This document shows, piece by piece, positions 12,201-20,959 of a DNA stretch of 64,000 nucleotides; position 1 is the first letter of the stretch, and the number at the start of each line of letters is the position of its first letter. The notes beneath the pieces were generated by a model, which saw only the letters and a program-made list of their open reading frames with translations, made no database searches and was not told the origin of the DNA. Position numbers and translations under genes: made by a program. Source of the DNA: Pseudodesulfovibrio hydrargyri (lineage in GTDB: Bacteria; Desulfobacterota; Desulfovibrionia; Desulfovibrionales; Desulfovibrionaceae); the NCBI RefSeq assembly GCF_001874525.1, contig NZ_LKAQ01000005.1, forward strand, positions 119,925 to 183,924, given 5' to 3'.

Positions 12201-12744
12201 CGGCCTGGAACTCTTCCTCGAAATGCTCGAGGAGGAGGTTGCCAGACTGCGCGGCGAGGAACACGCCGGGGCGGCGGATACGGAACTGAATTTCGTTTTC
12301 GAAGCTCACATTCCGGGCGGATACATCCCGGATTCGCGGGAGAGGCTGCGCTATTACCGGTCCCTTTCCTCGGCCGCCACGGACATGGAACTGTGTGAAT
12401 ACGAGGCCGAGATCCGCGACCGCTTCGGGCCGCTGCCCGAGCCGCTGGACGCCTTCTTCGGCGTGCTGCGCATCAAGCGGACCCTGTCCCGGCTCCAGGC
12501 GGCCCGGGCCGAGCTCTATCCGGGCCGGATGGTCATCACCTGGAAGGACAACGCCATCGCGGTCAACCCCGAGAGGCTGATCAGCTGGGTCAACGACCGG
12601 GGGGAGGGGACCCGGCTCATTCCTCCGGCCAAGCTGGAAATCCGATACGACGGTGCGCATTCCATGCGGGAGGCGCTGGAGTCCACCGCCGCGGACCTGG
12701 AAGGCATGCTCGATGCTCAAACCGTGCCGCCGGGCGGCCCATAA
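9259..12744 (+). CDS. mfd: transcription-repair coupling factor Mfd
   Basis: Translocase that removes stalled RNA polymerase and recruits UvrA. The 1161-residue protein has the UvrB-like N-terminal region (to about 340), the polymerase-interacting CarD-like domain (about 485-580, with GDLLVHRDYGLSQF), the RecG-like helicase motor with Walker A GDVGFGKTE, DEEQ box and TATPIPRTLQ, and the C-terminal TRCF domain. It begins the plus-strand run to rpsT; the next gene starts 9 bases after its stop. Confidence 0.96.
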   Translation: MPATYPKDIADFMKGAVDSVRVFKSGPGSQALLAGSLLAGGSDVVLVVPGVAEFKEMQALLTLLSRGKPGGLEQPAWEREWVFLPPYHSRTPEPQGWSERWAALYGLVYRDGPRGVLMTADNLLPHWPGETVLRENWATLTKGEEMSPDILLEQLVSWGYVRRKLVSDPGDMAMRGDILDIHAPGYELPLRLEFFGDVLEEVRLFDPSSQRSKADLNEAVLLPVGPGITTPDRAFRARDQWEKLRKTGEITAAQEQALSERLDANDGYVWPGLYYDAPVGLEDYLPKDAAWLLSSGGTLRARLEDREQAWRDYLKDEERDKGVSLPRRFIIRSHDVARKAWSSARQLVFEELTIGREKTGIDLPETPYSDFTDIFWRPEATRRPWAALMTGIKEWQSAGETTILSFRTQRSRTKFLNLAEQESLPITLEYVPDRQGLYALVSPLRKGMDIGWNRTRVLGEEVIQPQAPSARPGRDKAFKGLERYDDLSEGDLLVHRDYGLSQFGGLHHMSIGEGANDYLLLYFSGEDKLYLPVDRLNLVQRFKGPEGAKQPSLDKLGGSRWAKTTAKVRKAIEKIAHELVEMYAFRRVAKGYGYGPLDEMYAEFEATFGFEETPDQEKAVNDVFRDMEKPEPMDRLVCGDVGFGKTEVALRAAFRAALEGRQTALLCPTTVLAEQHYQTFTRRMEGFPVRVGLLSRFVTAKRQKTVLEAASRGEIDILIGTHRILSKDVELPNLGLLILDEEQRFGVKHKEKLKHFRQNIDVLTLTATPIPRTLQLSLSGIRGLSVIETPPVDRKPVETGIMEREELELKAVLRRELDRGGQVYWVYNRVNGLERVADYVRGLVPDAKVGMAHGRMSEKGLEDAMRDFWHGEMDVLVCTSIVESGLDFPNANTLIVDQAQLFGLGQLYQLRGRVGRSERQAYAYFVVPSIKDISEIVRKRLRIILDMDYLGAGFKVAMEDLRLRGAGNILGEAQSGQIAKIGLELFLEMLEEEVARLRGEEHAGAADTELNFVFEAHIPGGYIPDSRERLRYYRSLSSAATDMELCEYEAEIRDRFGPLPEPLDAFFGVLRIKRTLSRLQAARAELYPGRMVITWKDNAIAVNPERLISWVNDRGEGTRLIPPAKLEIRYDGAHSMREALESTAADLEGMLDAQTVPPGGP

Positions 12745-12753
12745 CGAGAGAAT

Positions 12754-13839
12754 ATGAAACGTCACATAGCGATACTCTTCATTTTTGCGGCCCTGCTGGC
12801 CGGATGCTCCGGGGACGCGGACGACATCGGCATCGTGGCCCGGGTCAACGGTTCACCCATCTATCTGAGCCAGCTGGAGTTCCAGCACGACCAGTTCCAG
12901 GAGGATAGCGTCGGGGCGTACGTCCCCAGCGTGGCCAAGCTGCGCAGGGAGTACGGTGAGATCCTGTCCGACCTCATCGTCCAGGAACTGGTGGTCCAGG
13001 AACTGGCCCGCCGCGACCTGTCGGTGACCGACGAGGAACTGCGCAAGGCCGAAAACACGGTGCGCGGCGACTACCCGGAAGGGGCCTTCGAACAGGTTCT
13101 GGTGGAGGAGTACATCGACCTCAAGTCCTGGCGTCGGCAGCTGCGCTATTACCTGGCCCAGAAGAAGTTCTTCCAGTTGGTCCTGCGGCCGCAGATCAAG
13201 ATCGACTACAAGGAAGCCGAGAAATACTACCGTGACCATATCTCCGATTTCTACCTGGCCGAGAGCCTGCGCATCCTGGTGGTGCGCGGCCCGAGCCGGG
13301 AGTTGGTGGTCAAGGCTGTTGAAAAATATCTCAAGGATCACGACCAGATGAACCTGGCCACTGCGTTCGGCGAGGTCGAGACACGGGAGGTGGTGGTCCG
13401 CGAAGGCCGGTTGTCCGCGCCCTGGCGCAACGCGCTGACCGGGCTCAAGCCGGGCCAGGCCAGCGACGTGCTCACCGACCGCTTCGGCTTCGAGGCCCTG
13501 GTCCTGCTCGAACGCAGCGAGGCCAAGGTTCTGCCTCCGGCCCAGGCCTACCCCCTGGTGGAGGAGGCCCTGCTCGAGAAGAAGATGGAGAACGCCTTCG
13601 AGAAGTGGCTCTCCGGGGATCTGGCCAAGGCGGACATTCAGGTCAGCGAACATCTTTTGGAGTCCGCGGCCAAGCCTGGCGACGACGAAGCGAGCGCGCC
13701 GGCCGTCATTGCGGAACCCGAGGAGCCGGCGGCGGAAGAGGCCGTGGAACCGCCCCCGGTCGAGGACGACATGAACGGCCAGGAACCGGCCGATGAGGCC
13801 ATTCCCATGGATCAGCTTGGCACGGACACGGGCATCTGA
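12754..13839 (+). CDS. SurA/PpiC-type periplasmic lipoprotein
   Basis: Predicted outer-membrane or periplasmic folding factor. Residues 1-19 form a lipoprotein signal with the lipobox LLAGC (Cys18), so the protein is lipid-anchored. A SurA_N-like helical region covers about 25-150, followed by a parvulin-like region (about 165-265) and then a Pro/Glu/Ala-rich tail (about 290-361) that looks disordered. The parvulin domain is divergent and may lack isomerase activity. It sits directly upstream of surA in the same operon, so the two probably share client proteins. Confidence 0.8.
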   Translation: MKRHIAILFIFAALLAGCSGDADDIGIVARVNGSPIYLSQLEFQHDQFQEDSVGAYVPSVAKLRREYGEILSDLIVQELVVQELARRDLSVTDEELRKAENTVRGDYPEGAFEQVLVEEYIDLKSWRRQLRYYLAQKKFFQLVLRPQIKIDYKEAEKYYRDHISDFYLAESLRILVVRGPSRELVVKAVEKYLKDHDQMNLATAFGEVETREVVVREGRLSAPWRNALTGLKPGQASDVLTDRFGFEALVLLERSEAKVLPPAQAYPLVEEALLEKKMENAFEKWLSGDLAKADIQVSEHLLESAAKPGDDEASAPAVIAEPEEPAAEEAVEPPPVEDDMNGQEPADEAIPMDQLGTDTGI

Positions 13840-13937
13840 CCGGCCCGTTCGTTGCATAGTCCGCACAAAACGACTAGAATCCGACAACAATTCGGGGGGG
13901 AGAAGGGAAATCCGCCTCCCGGATAAGGAGTGAATGC

Positions 13938-14909
13938 GTGGTAAAAGTCTTTTCCGTGCTTCTGGGAGCCATGCTCCTGATATGTCCTTTGACAGCACAG
14001 GCAAAGGATGTGGTCGTGGACCGCATCCTGGTCAAGATCAACGACTCGATCATCACCCAGTACGACCTGGACCAGGCGCTGAAGCCCGTCTACGAGAAGA
14101 TCAAGGACCGCACGCTCAGCGCAGCGGAGCAGGCCCAGGTGCAGGAGCTGCGCAAGCAGGCCCTGGACAATCTCATCAGCGACAACCTCATCCAGCAGGA
14201 GATCAAACGTTTCTCCATCAACGTCTCCGAAGAGAACATGGACAAGGAGATCGAACGGGTCCGCAACGAGCGCGGTCTGACTCTGGAGGAGTTTGAAAAG
14301 GTGGTGGCCCAGGACGGCCTGAACATGGATGAGTTCCGGGAAAGGCTCAAGAAGCTGCTCGAGAAGCAGGAGCTCATCGGCCACATGGTCAACAGCAAGG
14401 TCGTGGTCACGGACTCGGAGATCCAGGAGGAGTACGACGCCCGCAAGGATGACTATTCCATGGGCAAGATGGTCGAACTGGCCATCATCCTCCTGCCGTC
14501 CGACGTCTCCCCGGTGGAGGTCCGCGAGCAGATCACCGGCGGCGAGATGACCTTTGCCGACGCGGTGGCCAAATACAGCGTCGGGCCGGGCAAGGATTCC
14601 GGCGGGTCCATCGGCGAACTGAACTGGGTGGACCTGGCCGAAGAATGGAAGAGCTCGCTCGACGGGGTTGCCCAGGGCGGCGTGAGTTCACCGTTGACCA
14701 TTCAGGGCCACGAGGCGCTGCTTTCGCCGGTCAAAATCAACGAGGATCGCATGGTCCCGCTCGAAGACGTCCGGGACAACATCTACAAGGACCTGATGCA
14801 GAAGAAGCGGGAAACCGTGTTCACGGATTATTTCGAGAAATTGAAGAAGAGCGCGGTCATCATCTACATGGACGATTCGCTCAAGCCCGATAACGGAGTA
14901 TCCCAATGA
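13938..14909 (+). CDS. surA: peptidyl-prolyl isomerase/chaperone SurA
   Basis: Periplasmic chaperone for outer-membrane proteins. The 323 residues include a Sec signal (1-22, cleaved after AQA), a SurA_N domain (about 25-160, with VDRILVKINDSIITQYDLDQ) and one parvulin domain (about 170-275, with AVAKYSVGPGKDSGGSIGELN). Only one parvulin domain is present, against two in E. coli SurA, a common short form. The GTG start at 13938 has AAGGAG seven bases upstream. The stop overlaps the next start (ATGA). Confidence 0.88.
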   Translation: MVKVFSVLLGAMLLICPLTAQAKDVVVDRILVKINDSIITQYDLDQALKPVYEKIKDRTLSAAEQAQVQELRKQALDNLISDNLIQQEIKRFSINVSEENMDKEIERVRNERGLTLEEFEKVVAQDGLNMDEFRERLKKLLEKQELIGHMVNSKVVVTDSEIQEEYDARKDDYSMGKMVELAIILLPSDVSPVEVREQITGGEMTFADAVAKYSVGPGKDSGGSIGELNWVDLAEEWKSSLDGVAQGGVSSPLTIQGHEALLSPVKINEDRMVPLEDVRDNIYKDLMQKKRETVFTDYFEKLKKSAVIIYMDDSLKPDNGVSQ

Positions 14910-15895
14910 CATTTCAGGAACTCGGCGAAATACTGAAAAACGAGCGGGAGGCCAAGGGGCTGACCATCAAGGCGGTCATGGAGGCCACCAAAATCAGCCG
15001 CGTCATCCTCCTCGCCCTGGAAGGCGGCGACCGCTCGGTCCTGCCGCATCCCGTGTACACCAAGGGGTTCGTCAAGAGCTACGCCCGCCTGCTCGGGCTG
15101 GACCCGGACGAACTGTCCATGGTCGTGGACCGCGAATACCGGATGGAGCCGCCCGAAGCCGGGGATGTCTCCTACGATGTGGCCCCCAACGCGGAAAAGG
15201 CGTTTCAGGATAACGACATGAGCGCGGGTCGTCGCAAGCGGTCCGTGTGGCCCACGCTGCTCGTGGTCCTGGCCCTGGCCGTCGCGGCCGGGATTCTGGT
15301 CCTGAACCTGAACAAGGCCAAATTGCCGGGCGGTTCCGACCCCGCGCCCGCCCCGGCCGAGCAGTCCGCGCAACCCGCCGAACCCGGCCCGGCCGCTCCC
15401 GAGGCCGTGGTTCCCGAGACCGCGCCCGCCGAGGAGCAGGCCGCTCCCGAAGCCGCACCCGCCCTGGAGCAGGGCGGGGCGGAGGAGACGGAGCAACTGC
15501 CTGCGGAAGTGACCGCACCGGCCGCGCCCGCCGAGGCCGAACCCGCGCAGGAGCAGGCCGTGGCGCCTGTTCCGGCGCCCGCCCGGGACGAGGTCGTGGA
15601 CGAGGAGGCCGCCATTACCCAGGAGGGTGCGCCCGACGAGCCGAAATACGACCATGTGCTGATCATCCGCGCCACCACCGACAAGGGGTGCTGGATCGGC
15701 GTCTGGCGCGGCGAGGAAACCCAGATGGCCCGCGACTTCGTCCTGCGCAGGGGCGAGCCCCTGCGGCTGATGTTCAACAGCCCGCGCCGCATCCGTATCG
15801 GCAACGTCTCCGGCGTGACCGTGACCTACAACGGACAGCCCTACGCCCTGGACGACGCCAAGGGCAACATCCAGACCATCACCTTCGGCATGTAG
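14906..15895 (+). CDS. RodZ-like helix-turn-helix membrane protein
   Basis: Likely cell-shape factor anchoring the MreB skeleton. The 329-residue protein has a cytoplasmic HTH_25 domain (residues 3-80), one membrane segment (about 112-134, VWPTLLVVLALAVAAGILVL), a long Ala/Pro/Glu/Gln-rich periplasmic linker (about 145-245) and a C-terminal DUF4115 beta domain (about 250-325). This order is that of RodZ. It overlaps surA by four bases and precedes recO by 34. Direct involvement in cell shape is inferred from the family. Confidence 0.85.
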   Translation: MTFQELGEILKNEREAKGLTIKAVMEATKISRVILLALEGGDRSVLPHPVYTKGFVKSYARLLGLDPDELSMVVDREYRMEPPEAGDVSYDVAPNAEKAFQDNDMSAGRRKRSVWPTLLVVLALAVAAGILVLNLNKAKLPGGSDPAPAPAEQSAQPAEPGPAAPEAVVPETAPAEEQAAPEAAPALEQGGAEETEQLPAEVTAPAAPAEAEPAQEQAVAPVPAPARDEVVDEEAAITQEGAPDEPKYDHVLIIRATTDKGCWIGVWRGEETQMARDFVLRRGEPLRLMFNSPRRIRIGNVSGVTVTYNGQPYALDDAKGNIQTITFGM

Positions 15896-15929
15896 CCGGA
15901 GCTTCACGGCCCGCGCGCGGACGGACGAC

Positions 15930-16688
15930 ATGAGCGCCACCGAGAAAGCCCTCGTACTCAAGACCGGGCGTTTTCGAGAGGCCGACGTATGGGTCCGGCT
16001 GCTGACACCCACCCGCGGGGTGTTCAACGGGTTCGCCTTTGGCGGCAGCCGCTCGCGCCGCCGCTTCGTGGGTTGCCTCGACCCCCTGAGCCACGTCCTC
16101 TTCACCATCGGCACCAACAAGACCGGCACCTATACCGTCCTCGAAGAGGGCAGTCTGCTGCACAATTTTCCCGAGGTCCGCAAGGACCCGGCCAAGACCG
16201 GTCTGGCCGTGAACTGCGTCAAGTTCGTGGAGGCGGTGGAGATCGACCCGGCCGACGCCAAGCCCGCCTACGAGCTGCTTCTCGAGACTCTGTACATGCT
16301 CGACGAGAGCGGTGGGCACAGCGACTTCACGCCGTGGCTTTTTCGGGCCAAGCTGGCCTTCGAGATGGGCTTCACGCCCGACTTCCTGGCCTGCGGGGTG
16401 TGCGGCCGCCCCCTGTCCTGCGAATGCGGCCACCGCTTCGGCGTGGAACGGGGCCAAGTGGCCTGCCGGACTTGTCTTTCGGACGGGAAACCGTTAGAGG
16501 GACTTGCTCGGCCGATTTCCGCAGGGGTCCTGCGCGTCCTGGACTGGATTCAGCACAGCAGGCCGTCCGATTGGGCCGCGGTGACCATGGACGGCGAGGT
16601 ACGCCGACAGGTCAGTCAATTGATCGAACTTTTCGTCGCCTACCACCTGGGCCTGTCCTGGGAGGGCGGCATGTATAAAAAGGTATGA
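15930..16688 (+). CDS. recO: DNA repair protein RecO
   Basis: Mediator that loads RecA onto SSB-coated single strands in the RecFOR pathway. The 252-residue protein has the N-terminal OB fold ([23 protein letters not shown]) and a helical C-terminal domain with a zinc-finger-like cysteine cluster [13 protein letters not shown]...CRTC (about residues 154-184). Length is normal for the family. It lies 13 bases before glyQ. Confidence 0.9.
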   Translation: MSATEKALVLKTGRFREADVWVRLLTPTRGVFNGFAFGGSRSRRRFVGCLDPLSHVLFTIGTNKTGTYTVLEEGSLLHNFPEVRKDPAKTGLAVNCVKFVEAVEIDPADAKPAYELLLETLYMLDESGGHSDFTPWLFRAKLAFEMGFTPDFLACGVCGRPLSCECGHRFGVERGQVACRTCLSDGKPLEGLARPISAGVLRVLDWIQHSRPSDWAAVTMDGEVRRQVSQLIELFVAYHLGLSWEGGMYKKV

Positions 16689-16701
16689 GTTGGAGCCAAC
16701 A

Positions 16702-17571
16702 ATGAATTTTCAGGAAGTCATACTGAAATTACAGAATTTCTGGGCGGATTACGGGTGCGCCGTGGTCCAGGCCATGGACATCGAGTGCGGGGCGGGGACC
16801 TTCAACCCCTCCACCTTTTTCCGGGTCATCGGCCCCGAACCGTGGAAGACCGCCTATGTGGAGCCTTCCCGCCGTCCGACCGACGGCCGATACGGGGAGA
16901 ATCCGAACCGTCTGCAGCACTACTACCAGTTCCAGGTCATCCTGAAGCCGTCCCCGGACAACGTCCAGGAACTGTACCTCGAGAGCCTGAAGGAGATCGG
17001 CATCGACGCGGCCGCCCACGACATCCGGTTCGTGGAGGACGACTGGGAATCCCCGACCCTGGGCGCCTGGGGCCTGGGCTGGGAGGTCTGGCTCAACGGT
17101 ATGGAGGTCACCCAGTTCACCTATTTCCAGCAGGTCGGCGGCATCGACCTGAAGCCCGTGTCCGTGGAGATCACCTACGGCCTCGAGCGGCTGTGCATGT
17201 ATCTGCAGGAGAAGGAGTCGGTCTACGATCTCATGTGGAACAACGAGATCACCTACGGCAACGTCTACCACCAGAACGAGGTGGAGATGTCCAAGTACAA
17301 CTTCGAACTGTCCGACGCGGACATGCTCTTCGACCTGTTCAACAAGTTCGAGGGCGAATGCCTGAAGCTGTGCGAGGAGGGACTGCCCTGGCCCGCCTAC
17401 GACTACTGCCTGAAGTGCTCCCATTCCTTCAACCTGCTGGACGCCAGGGGGGCCATCTCCATCACCGAGCGCGCCACCTACATCGGCCGTGTGCGCAACC
17501 TGGCCTCGAAGATCGCCAGGCTCTACGCCGACCAGCGGGAAGAGATGGGCTACCCCATGCTCAAGAAATAA
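16702..17571 (+). CDS. glyQ: glycyl-tRNA synthetase alpha subunit
   Basis: Catalytic subunit of the alpha2beta2 bacterial glycyl-tRNA synthetase. The 289 residues carry the characteristic [19 protein letters not shown] near 30, [18 protein letters not shown] near 54 and the class II core. The ATG at 16702 has GGAG six bases upstream. glyS follows 42 bases later, the standard arrangement. Confidence 0.97.
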   Translation: MNFQEVILKLQNFWADYGCAVVQAMDIECGAGTFNPSTFFRVIGPEPWKTAYVEPSRRPTDGRYGENPNRLQHYYQFQVILKPSPDNVQELYLESLKEIGIDAAAHDIRFVEDDWESPTLGAWGLGWEVWLNGMEVTQFTYFQQVGGIDLKPVSVEITYGLERLCMYLQEKESVYDLMWNNEITYGNVYHQNEVEMSKYNFELSDADMLFDLFNKFEGECLKLCEEGLPWPAYDYCLKCSHSFNLLDARGAISITERATYIGRVRNLASKIARLYADQREEMGYPMLKK

Positions 17572-17613
17572 GCGACGCCTTCGTCACGCAATAGATTACA
17601 CAAGAGAAGAACA

Positions 17614-19722
17614 ATGGCCGAATTCATTCTGGAAATCGGAACCGAGGAAATGCCCGCCCGCTTCGTCCCCAAGCTGGCGGCCGAGCTTGAGGAGGCCTTT
17701 GCCAAGGCGCTCGCCGAGTCCATGGTCGAGAACGAGGGGGTCAAATGCTACGCCACCCCGCGCCGCATCACCGCCCACGTGCCGTCCCTGGCCCTGACCC
17801 AGCTGCAGGAGGAGGAGACCGTCACCGGGCCCCCGGTGCGCATCGCCTATGACGATGACGGCAATCTGACCAAGGCGGGCCAAGGCTTTGCCAAGACCCA
17901 GGGCGTGCCCGAGGACGCGCTGTTCAGGATGGAGACCGGCAAGGGCGAGTATCTGGCCGCCAAGAAGATGGTCGGCGGCGGCAAGACCGTGGACATCCTC
18001 CCCGATATCTGCCGCAAGTCCATCGAATCCCTGTCCTTTCCCAAGAGGATGCACTGGGGTAATTACGATTTCACCTTCGGCCGTCCCGTGCGCTGGCTTC
18101 TGGCCCTGCTCGACGCGGACGTGGTCGAATTCACGGTGGAGAACCTGACCTCCGGGCGCGAGACGCGCGGCCACCGGGTCATGGGCCCGGGCCCGTTCTC
18201 CGTGGCTTCCACGGCCGACTATTTTTCCGTTGTCCGCGACCTGTGCAAGGTGGTCATCGACCCGGTCGAGCGCCGCGAGACCATCGTGACCGCGGGCAAC
18301 CGGCTGGCCGAAGCCCTCGGCGGCAGGATCGTCTGGAACGACGGGCTGCTGGACGAGGTGGCCAACCTGGTGGAATACCCCAAGCCGCTCATCGGCGATA
18401 TCGATCCGCGCTACCTGGAACTGCCGCGCGAGGTCCTGCTGACCTCCATGCAGTCCCACCAGAAATCCTTTGGCGTGGAAGGGGCCGACGGCAAATTGCT
18501 GCCCCATTTTCTGACCACCCTGAACCTGGAGCCTCTGGACGTGGCCCTGGTCAAGAAGGGATGGGAGCGGGTGCTCAAGGCCCGCCTCGAGGACGCCCGC
18601 TTCTTCTGGGAGGCGGACTGCAAGGTCGAGTTCGACACCTGGCTCGCGAAGCTGGACAACGTGGTCTTTCTCGGGCCTCTCGGCTCGGTGGGCGACAAGT
18701 CCCGGCGCATCGAGACCCTCTGCCGCAAGCTGGCCGAGACCCTGGACGCGTCCAAGTCCATCCTGCCCGGTGAGATCGGACAGTATGCCCGGGCCGGGCG
18801 GCTGGCCAAGGCGGACCTGGTGTCCGAAATGGTCATTGAGTTCGACTCCCTGCAGGGCAAGATGGGCGGCATTTACGCTGAGCGCGCGGGCCTGGGCGAG
18901 ATCGTCTCCCAGGGCGTCTACGAGCAGTACCTGCCCGCCGGTCCGGACACCCCGGTGCCGTCTTCCCTGTCCGGCGCGCTGGTCTCCATGGCCGACAAGG
19001 CCGACACCATGGCCGGCTGCTTCGGCCTGGGCAAGGTGCCCACCGGGGCCAACGACCCATATGCCCTGCGCCGCTGCGCCCTGGGCATCGCCAGGATCAT
19101 CATGGAGCACGGGTTGGACGTGGACCTGGAAACCTTCCTCAGGGACGCCCAGGAGGCATACTCCGGCGTGAAGTGGAAGGTGGAGCAGGGCGAGGCCCTG
19201 GACAAGCTCATGGATTTCTTCGGACAGCGGCTGCGCGCCCTGTTCACCGGCCAGGGGTTCGACACCCGCGTGGTGGACGCCGCCCTGGGCGCCGGGTTCC
19301 GCGACATCCGCACCTTCAAGGCGCGGCTCGAGGCGCTGGCCGAGTTCAGCCGTGGCGAGGGCTTCGAGCAGAGTGTCCTGACCTTCAAGCGCGCCGCCAA
19401 CATCATCCGCAAGCAGGGTGACGAGGCGGGCGAGCCGTTGACCGGCAGCTATGACGCGGACCTGTTCGAGGACGAGCACGAGACCGCCTTCGGCGCCAAG
19501 CTCGACGAACTGGCCCCGCGCTTCGAGGACCTCTGGGAGAGCGGCGACTTCGGCGGCCTGTTCGGCCTGCTCGGGGAACTGCGTCCGGCCGTGGACGGCT
19601 TCTTCGACAACGTCATGGTCATGTGCGATGCCAAGGATGTCCGCCTGAATCGGCTGAATCTGCTCAAGGGACTGGTGGACCGGTTGGGCCGTCTGGCCGA
19701 CTTCAACGCCCTGCAGGTGTAG
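17614..19722 (+). CDS. glyS: glycyl-tRNA synthetase beta subunit
   Basis: tRNA-binding subunit partnering GlyQ. The 702-residue sequence starts AEFILEIGTEEMPARF, the family signature, includes KRMHWGNYDFTFGRPVRWLLAL near 147, LTSMQSHQKSFGV near 277 and the C-terminal DALR-like anticodon region. Full length. A ribosome-binding site AGAGAAGAAC precedes the ATG. Confidence 0.97.
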   Translation: MAEFILEIGTEEMPARFVPKLAAELEEAFAKALAESMVENEGVKCYATPRRITAHVPSLALTQLQEEETVTGPPVRIAYDDDGNLTKAGQGFAKTQGVPEDALFRMETGKGEYLAAKKMVGGGKTVDILPDICRKSIESLSFPKRMHWGNYDFTFGRPVRWLLALLDADVVEFTVENLTSGRETRGHRVMGPGPFSVASTADYFSVVRDLCKVVIDPVERRETIVTAGNRLAEALGGRIVWNDGLLDEVANLVEYPKPLIGDIDPRYLELPREVLLTSMQSHQKSFGVEGADGKLLPHFLTTLNLEPLDVALVKKGWERVLKARLEDARFFWEADCKVEFDTWLAKLDNVVFLGPLGSVGDKSRRIETLCRKLAETLDASKSILPGEIGQYARAGRLAKADLVSEMVIEFDSLQGKMGGIYAERAGLGEIVSQGVYEQYLPAGPDTPVPSSLSGALVSMADKADTMAGCFGLGKVPTGANDPYALRRCALGIARIIMEHGLDVDLETFLRDAQEAYSGVKWKVEQGEALDKLMDFFGQRLRALFTGQGFDTRVVDAALGAGFRDIRTFKARLEALAEFSRGEGFEQSVLTFKRAANIIRKQGDEAGEPLTGSYDADLFEDEHETAFGAKLDELAPRFEDLWESGDFGGLFGLLGELRPAVDGFFDNVMVMCDAKDVRLNRLNLLKGLVDRLGRLADFNALQV

Positions 19723-19740
19723 CGGCGGTTGAGAAAAGTC

Positions 19741-19768
19741 TTGACATCGGACGGGGAGTCCATATAAA
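19741..19768 (+). promoter_or_regulatory. sigma-70 promoter of rpsT
   Basis: TTGACA (19741-19746) and TATAAA (19763-19768) are separated by 16 bases, the best vegetative promoter in the window. It would give a leader of about 67 bases containing ACTCCCTTCGGGAAG-type pairing and the Shine-Dalgarno AGGAG. Confidence 0.85.
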
Positions 19769-19842
19769 AGGCACTCCCTTCGGGAAGAATTGCAAAACAA
19801 ACGCTTTTTAATGCGATAATAAATCGATCAGGAGAAATTACC

Positions 19843-20109
19843 TTGGCCAATCACAAATCCGCCCTGAAGAGGCACCGTCAGAGCTTGAAGCGTCGCGCCC
19901 GCAACCGCGTTTCCAAGACCCGCATCAAGAACACCGTCAAGGCCGTTCGCGTCGCCATCGAGGAAAAGGACACCAACAAGGCCCAGGAGGCCCTGAAGGA
20001 AGCCAGCTCCGTGCTGGACCGCGCCGCCCGCAAGAACGTGATCCACGCCCGCCAGGCCCAGCGCCGTATCGCCCGGCTCCAGGCTGCGGTCAACAAGATC
20101 GCGGAATAG
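19843..20109 (+). CDS. rpsT: 30S ribosomal protein S20
   Basis: Primary 16S rRNA-binding protein of the small subunit. The 88 residues begin ANHKSALKRHRQSLKRR and are Lys/Arg/Ala-rich throughout, with HARQAQRRIARL near the C-terminus. The start is TTG with AGGAG eight bases upstream; in E. coli rpsT also starts at UUG and is autoregulated through it, so the rare codon may be functional here too (inference). Confidence 0.97.
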   Translation: MANHKSALKRHRQSLKRRARNRVSKTRIKNTVKAVRVAIEEKDTNKAQEALKEASSVLDRAARKNVIHARQAQRRIARLQAAVNKIAE

Positions 20110-20133
20110 TTTCTTTTCTCATTGTTTTCTTCA

Positions 20134-20165
20134 GCCCGCCGCACGACATGTGCGGCGGGCTTTTT
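20134..20165 (+). terminator. terminator of rpsT
   Basis: GCCCGCCGCAC (20134-20144), loop GACAT, GTGCGGCGGGC (20150-20160), then five T. A classic intrinsic terminator just after rpsT. Confidence 0.93.
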
Positions 20166-20196
20166 GCGTTGGATCGGAGTAATCGGGGCAGGGCGG

Positions 20197-20871
20197 CTAG
20201 CGTCCCTCGTCGGCCAGTTCGCGCAGCCGGTCCATGTCGAGGATGGTGATCTCCCGGCCCTTGATGTCGATCAGCCCCTCCTCGGTAAAGCGCTTGAAGA
20301 TGCGCGACAGGGTCTCCTGGATGGTCCCGAGGTACAGAGCGATCTGGCCTTTGGGCAGGTCCAGGCGGAAGGTGTCGGAGTCGGTGGACGAGCGCAGGAG
20401 CAGGAGGTGGGCGGCCACCCGGGCCGGGGTCTCCTTGAGGCTGAGATCGTCGATCTTGTTGACCAGGATGCGCAGCCGCTGGGAGAGCATGGCCATCATC
20501 CGCATGGCCAGGTCCGGGTCGTCGCGCAGGATGTCGCGGAAGCCGCCGCGCGCGAAGAACAGGGCCTCGCACGGCTCCACGGCCTCGCATTGGGCCGGGA
20601 AGGTCCCGCCCTCGAAGACCGGCACCTCGCCCACGGCCTCGCCCGGGCCGAAGACGTGCAGGATCTGCTCCTTGCCCGCCGGGGAGGTCCTGAAGACCTT
20701 GACCCGGCCCGTAATCGGCGAATAGAACCCGTCGGCCGGGACATCGGCCAGGAACAGGGTTTCGCCCTTGTCGTACCGTTTGATCACGGCGAGATCGGCC
20801 AGCTTGGCCAGTTGGTCATCGGGCAATCCCCGGAAAAAAGTCGTTTCCCGCACGGCGGCCAGTTTGTCCAT
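20197..20871 (-). CDS. Crp/Fnr-family regulator, HcpR/Dnr-like
   Basis: The 224-residue protein has a cyclic-nucleotide-binding-type sensor domain (about 15-135), the dimerisation helix (RMMAMLSQRLRILVNKIDDL) and a winged HTH (KGQIALYLGTIQETLSRIFKRF near 173). It lacks the N-terminal Fe-S cysteine cluster of true FNR, so a haem- or ligand-based sensor of the Dnr/HcpR type is more likely. It is divergent from a ferredoxin/siroheme operon that has an Fnr-type box in front. HcpR regulators of Desulfovibrio control hcp-frdX and nitrosative-stress genes (established for the family); the assignment here is inference. Confidence 0.75.
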   Translation of the reverse strand: MDKLAAVRETTFFRGLPDDQLAKLADLAVIKRYDKGETLFLADVPADGFYSPITGRVKVFRTSPAGKEQILHVFGPGEAVGEVPVFEGGTFPAQCEAVEPCEALFFARGGFRDILRDDPDLAMRMMAMLSQRLRILVNKIDDLSLKETPARVAAHLLLLRSSTDSDTFRLDLPKGQIALYLGTIQETLSRIFKRFTEEGLIDIKGREITILDMDRLRELADEGR

Positions 20872-20911
20872 ACCGTCATTTCTCCCTGTTTTTTTCAGTG
20901 CTGCGGATAAT

Positions 20912-20925
20912 TTGATCTAAGTCAT
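20912..20925. promoter_or_regulatory. Fnr/HcpR-type operator
   Basis: TTGATCTAAGTCAT is a near-palindromic Fnr-family site (TTGAT, four bases, GTCAT). It lies 41 bases from the regulator start codon and its centre is 41.5 bases before the ATG at 20960. A -10-like CATAGT lies at 20948-20953. This is exactly a class II activator arrangement if transcription starts at 20960. Confidence 0.6.
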
Positions 20926-20959
20926 GGCCGAGGTCAAAAGGATTGTCCATAGTGGGGCC

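Noticed and set aside
9343..12765. 1140-codon minus-strand open frame opposite mfd
   Set aside because: It is the antisense frame of a high-G+C gene; the translation is His/Gly/Leu-rich without any domain, and the mfd frame has all family motifs.
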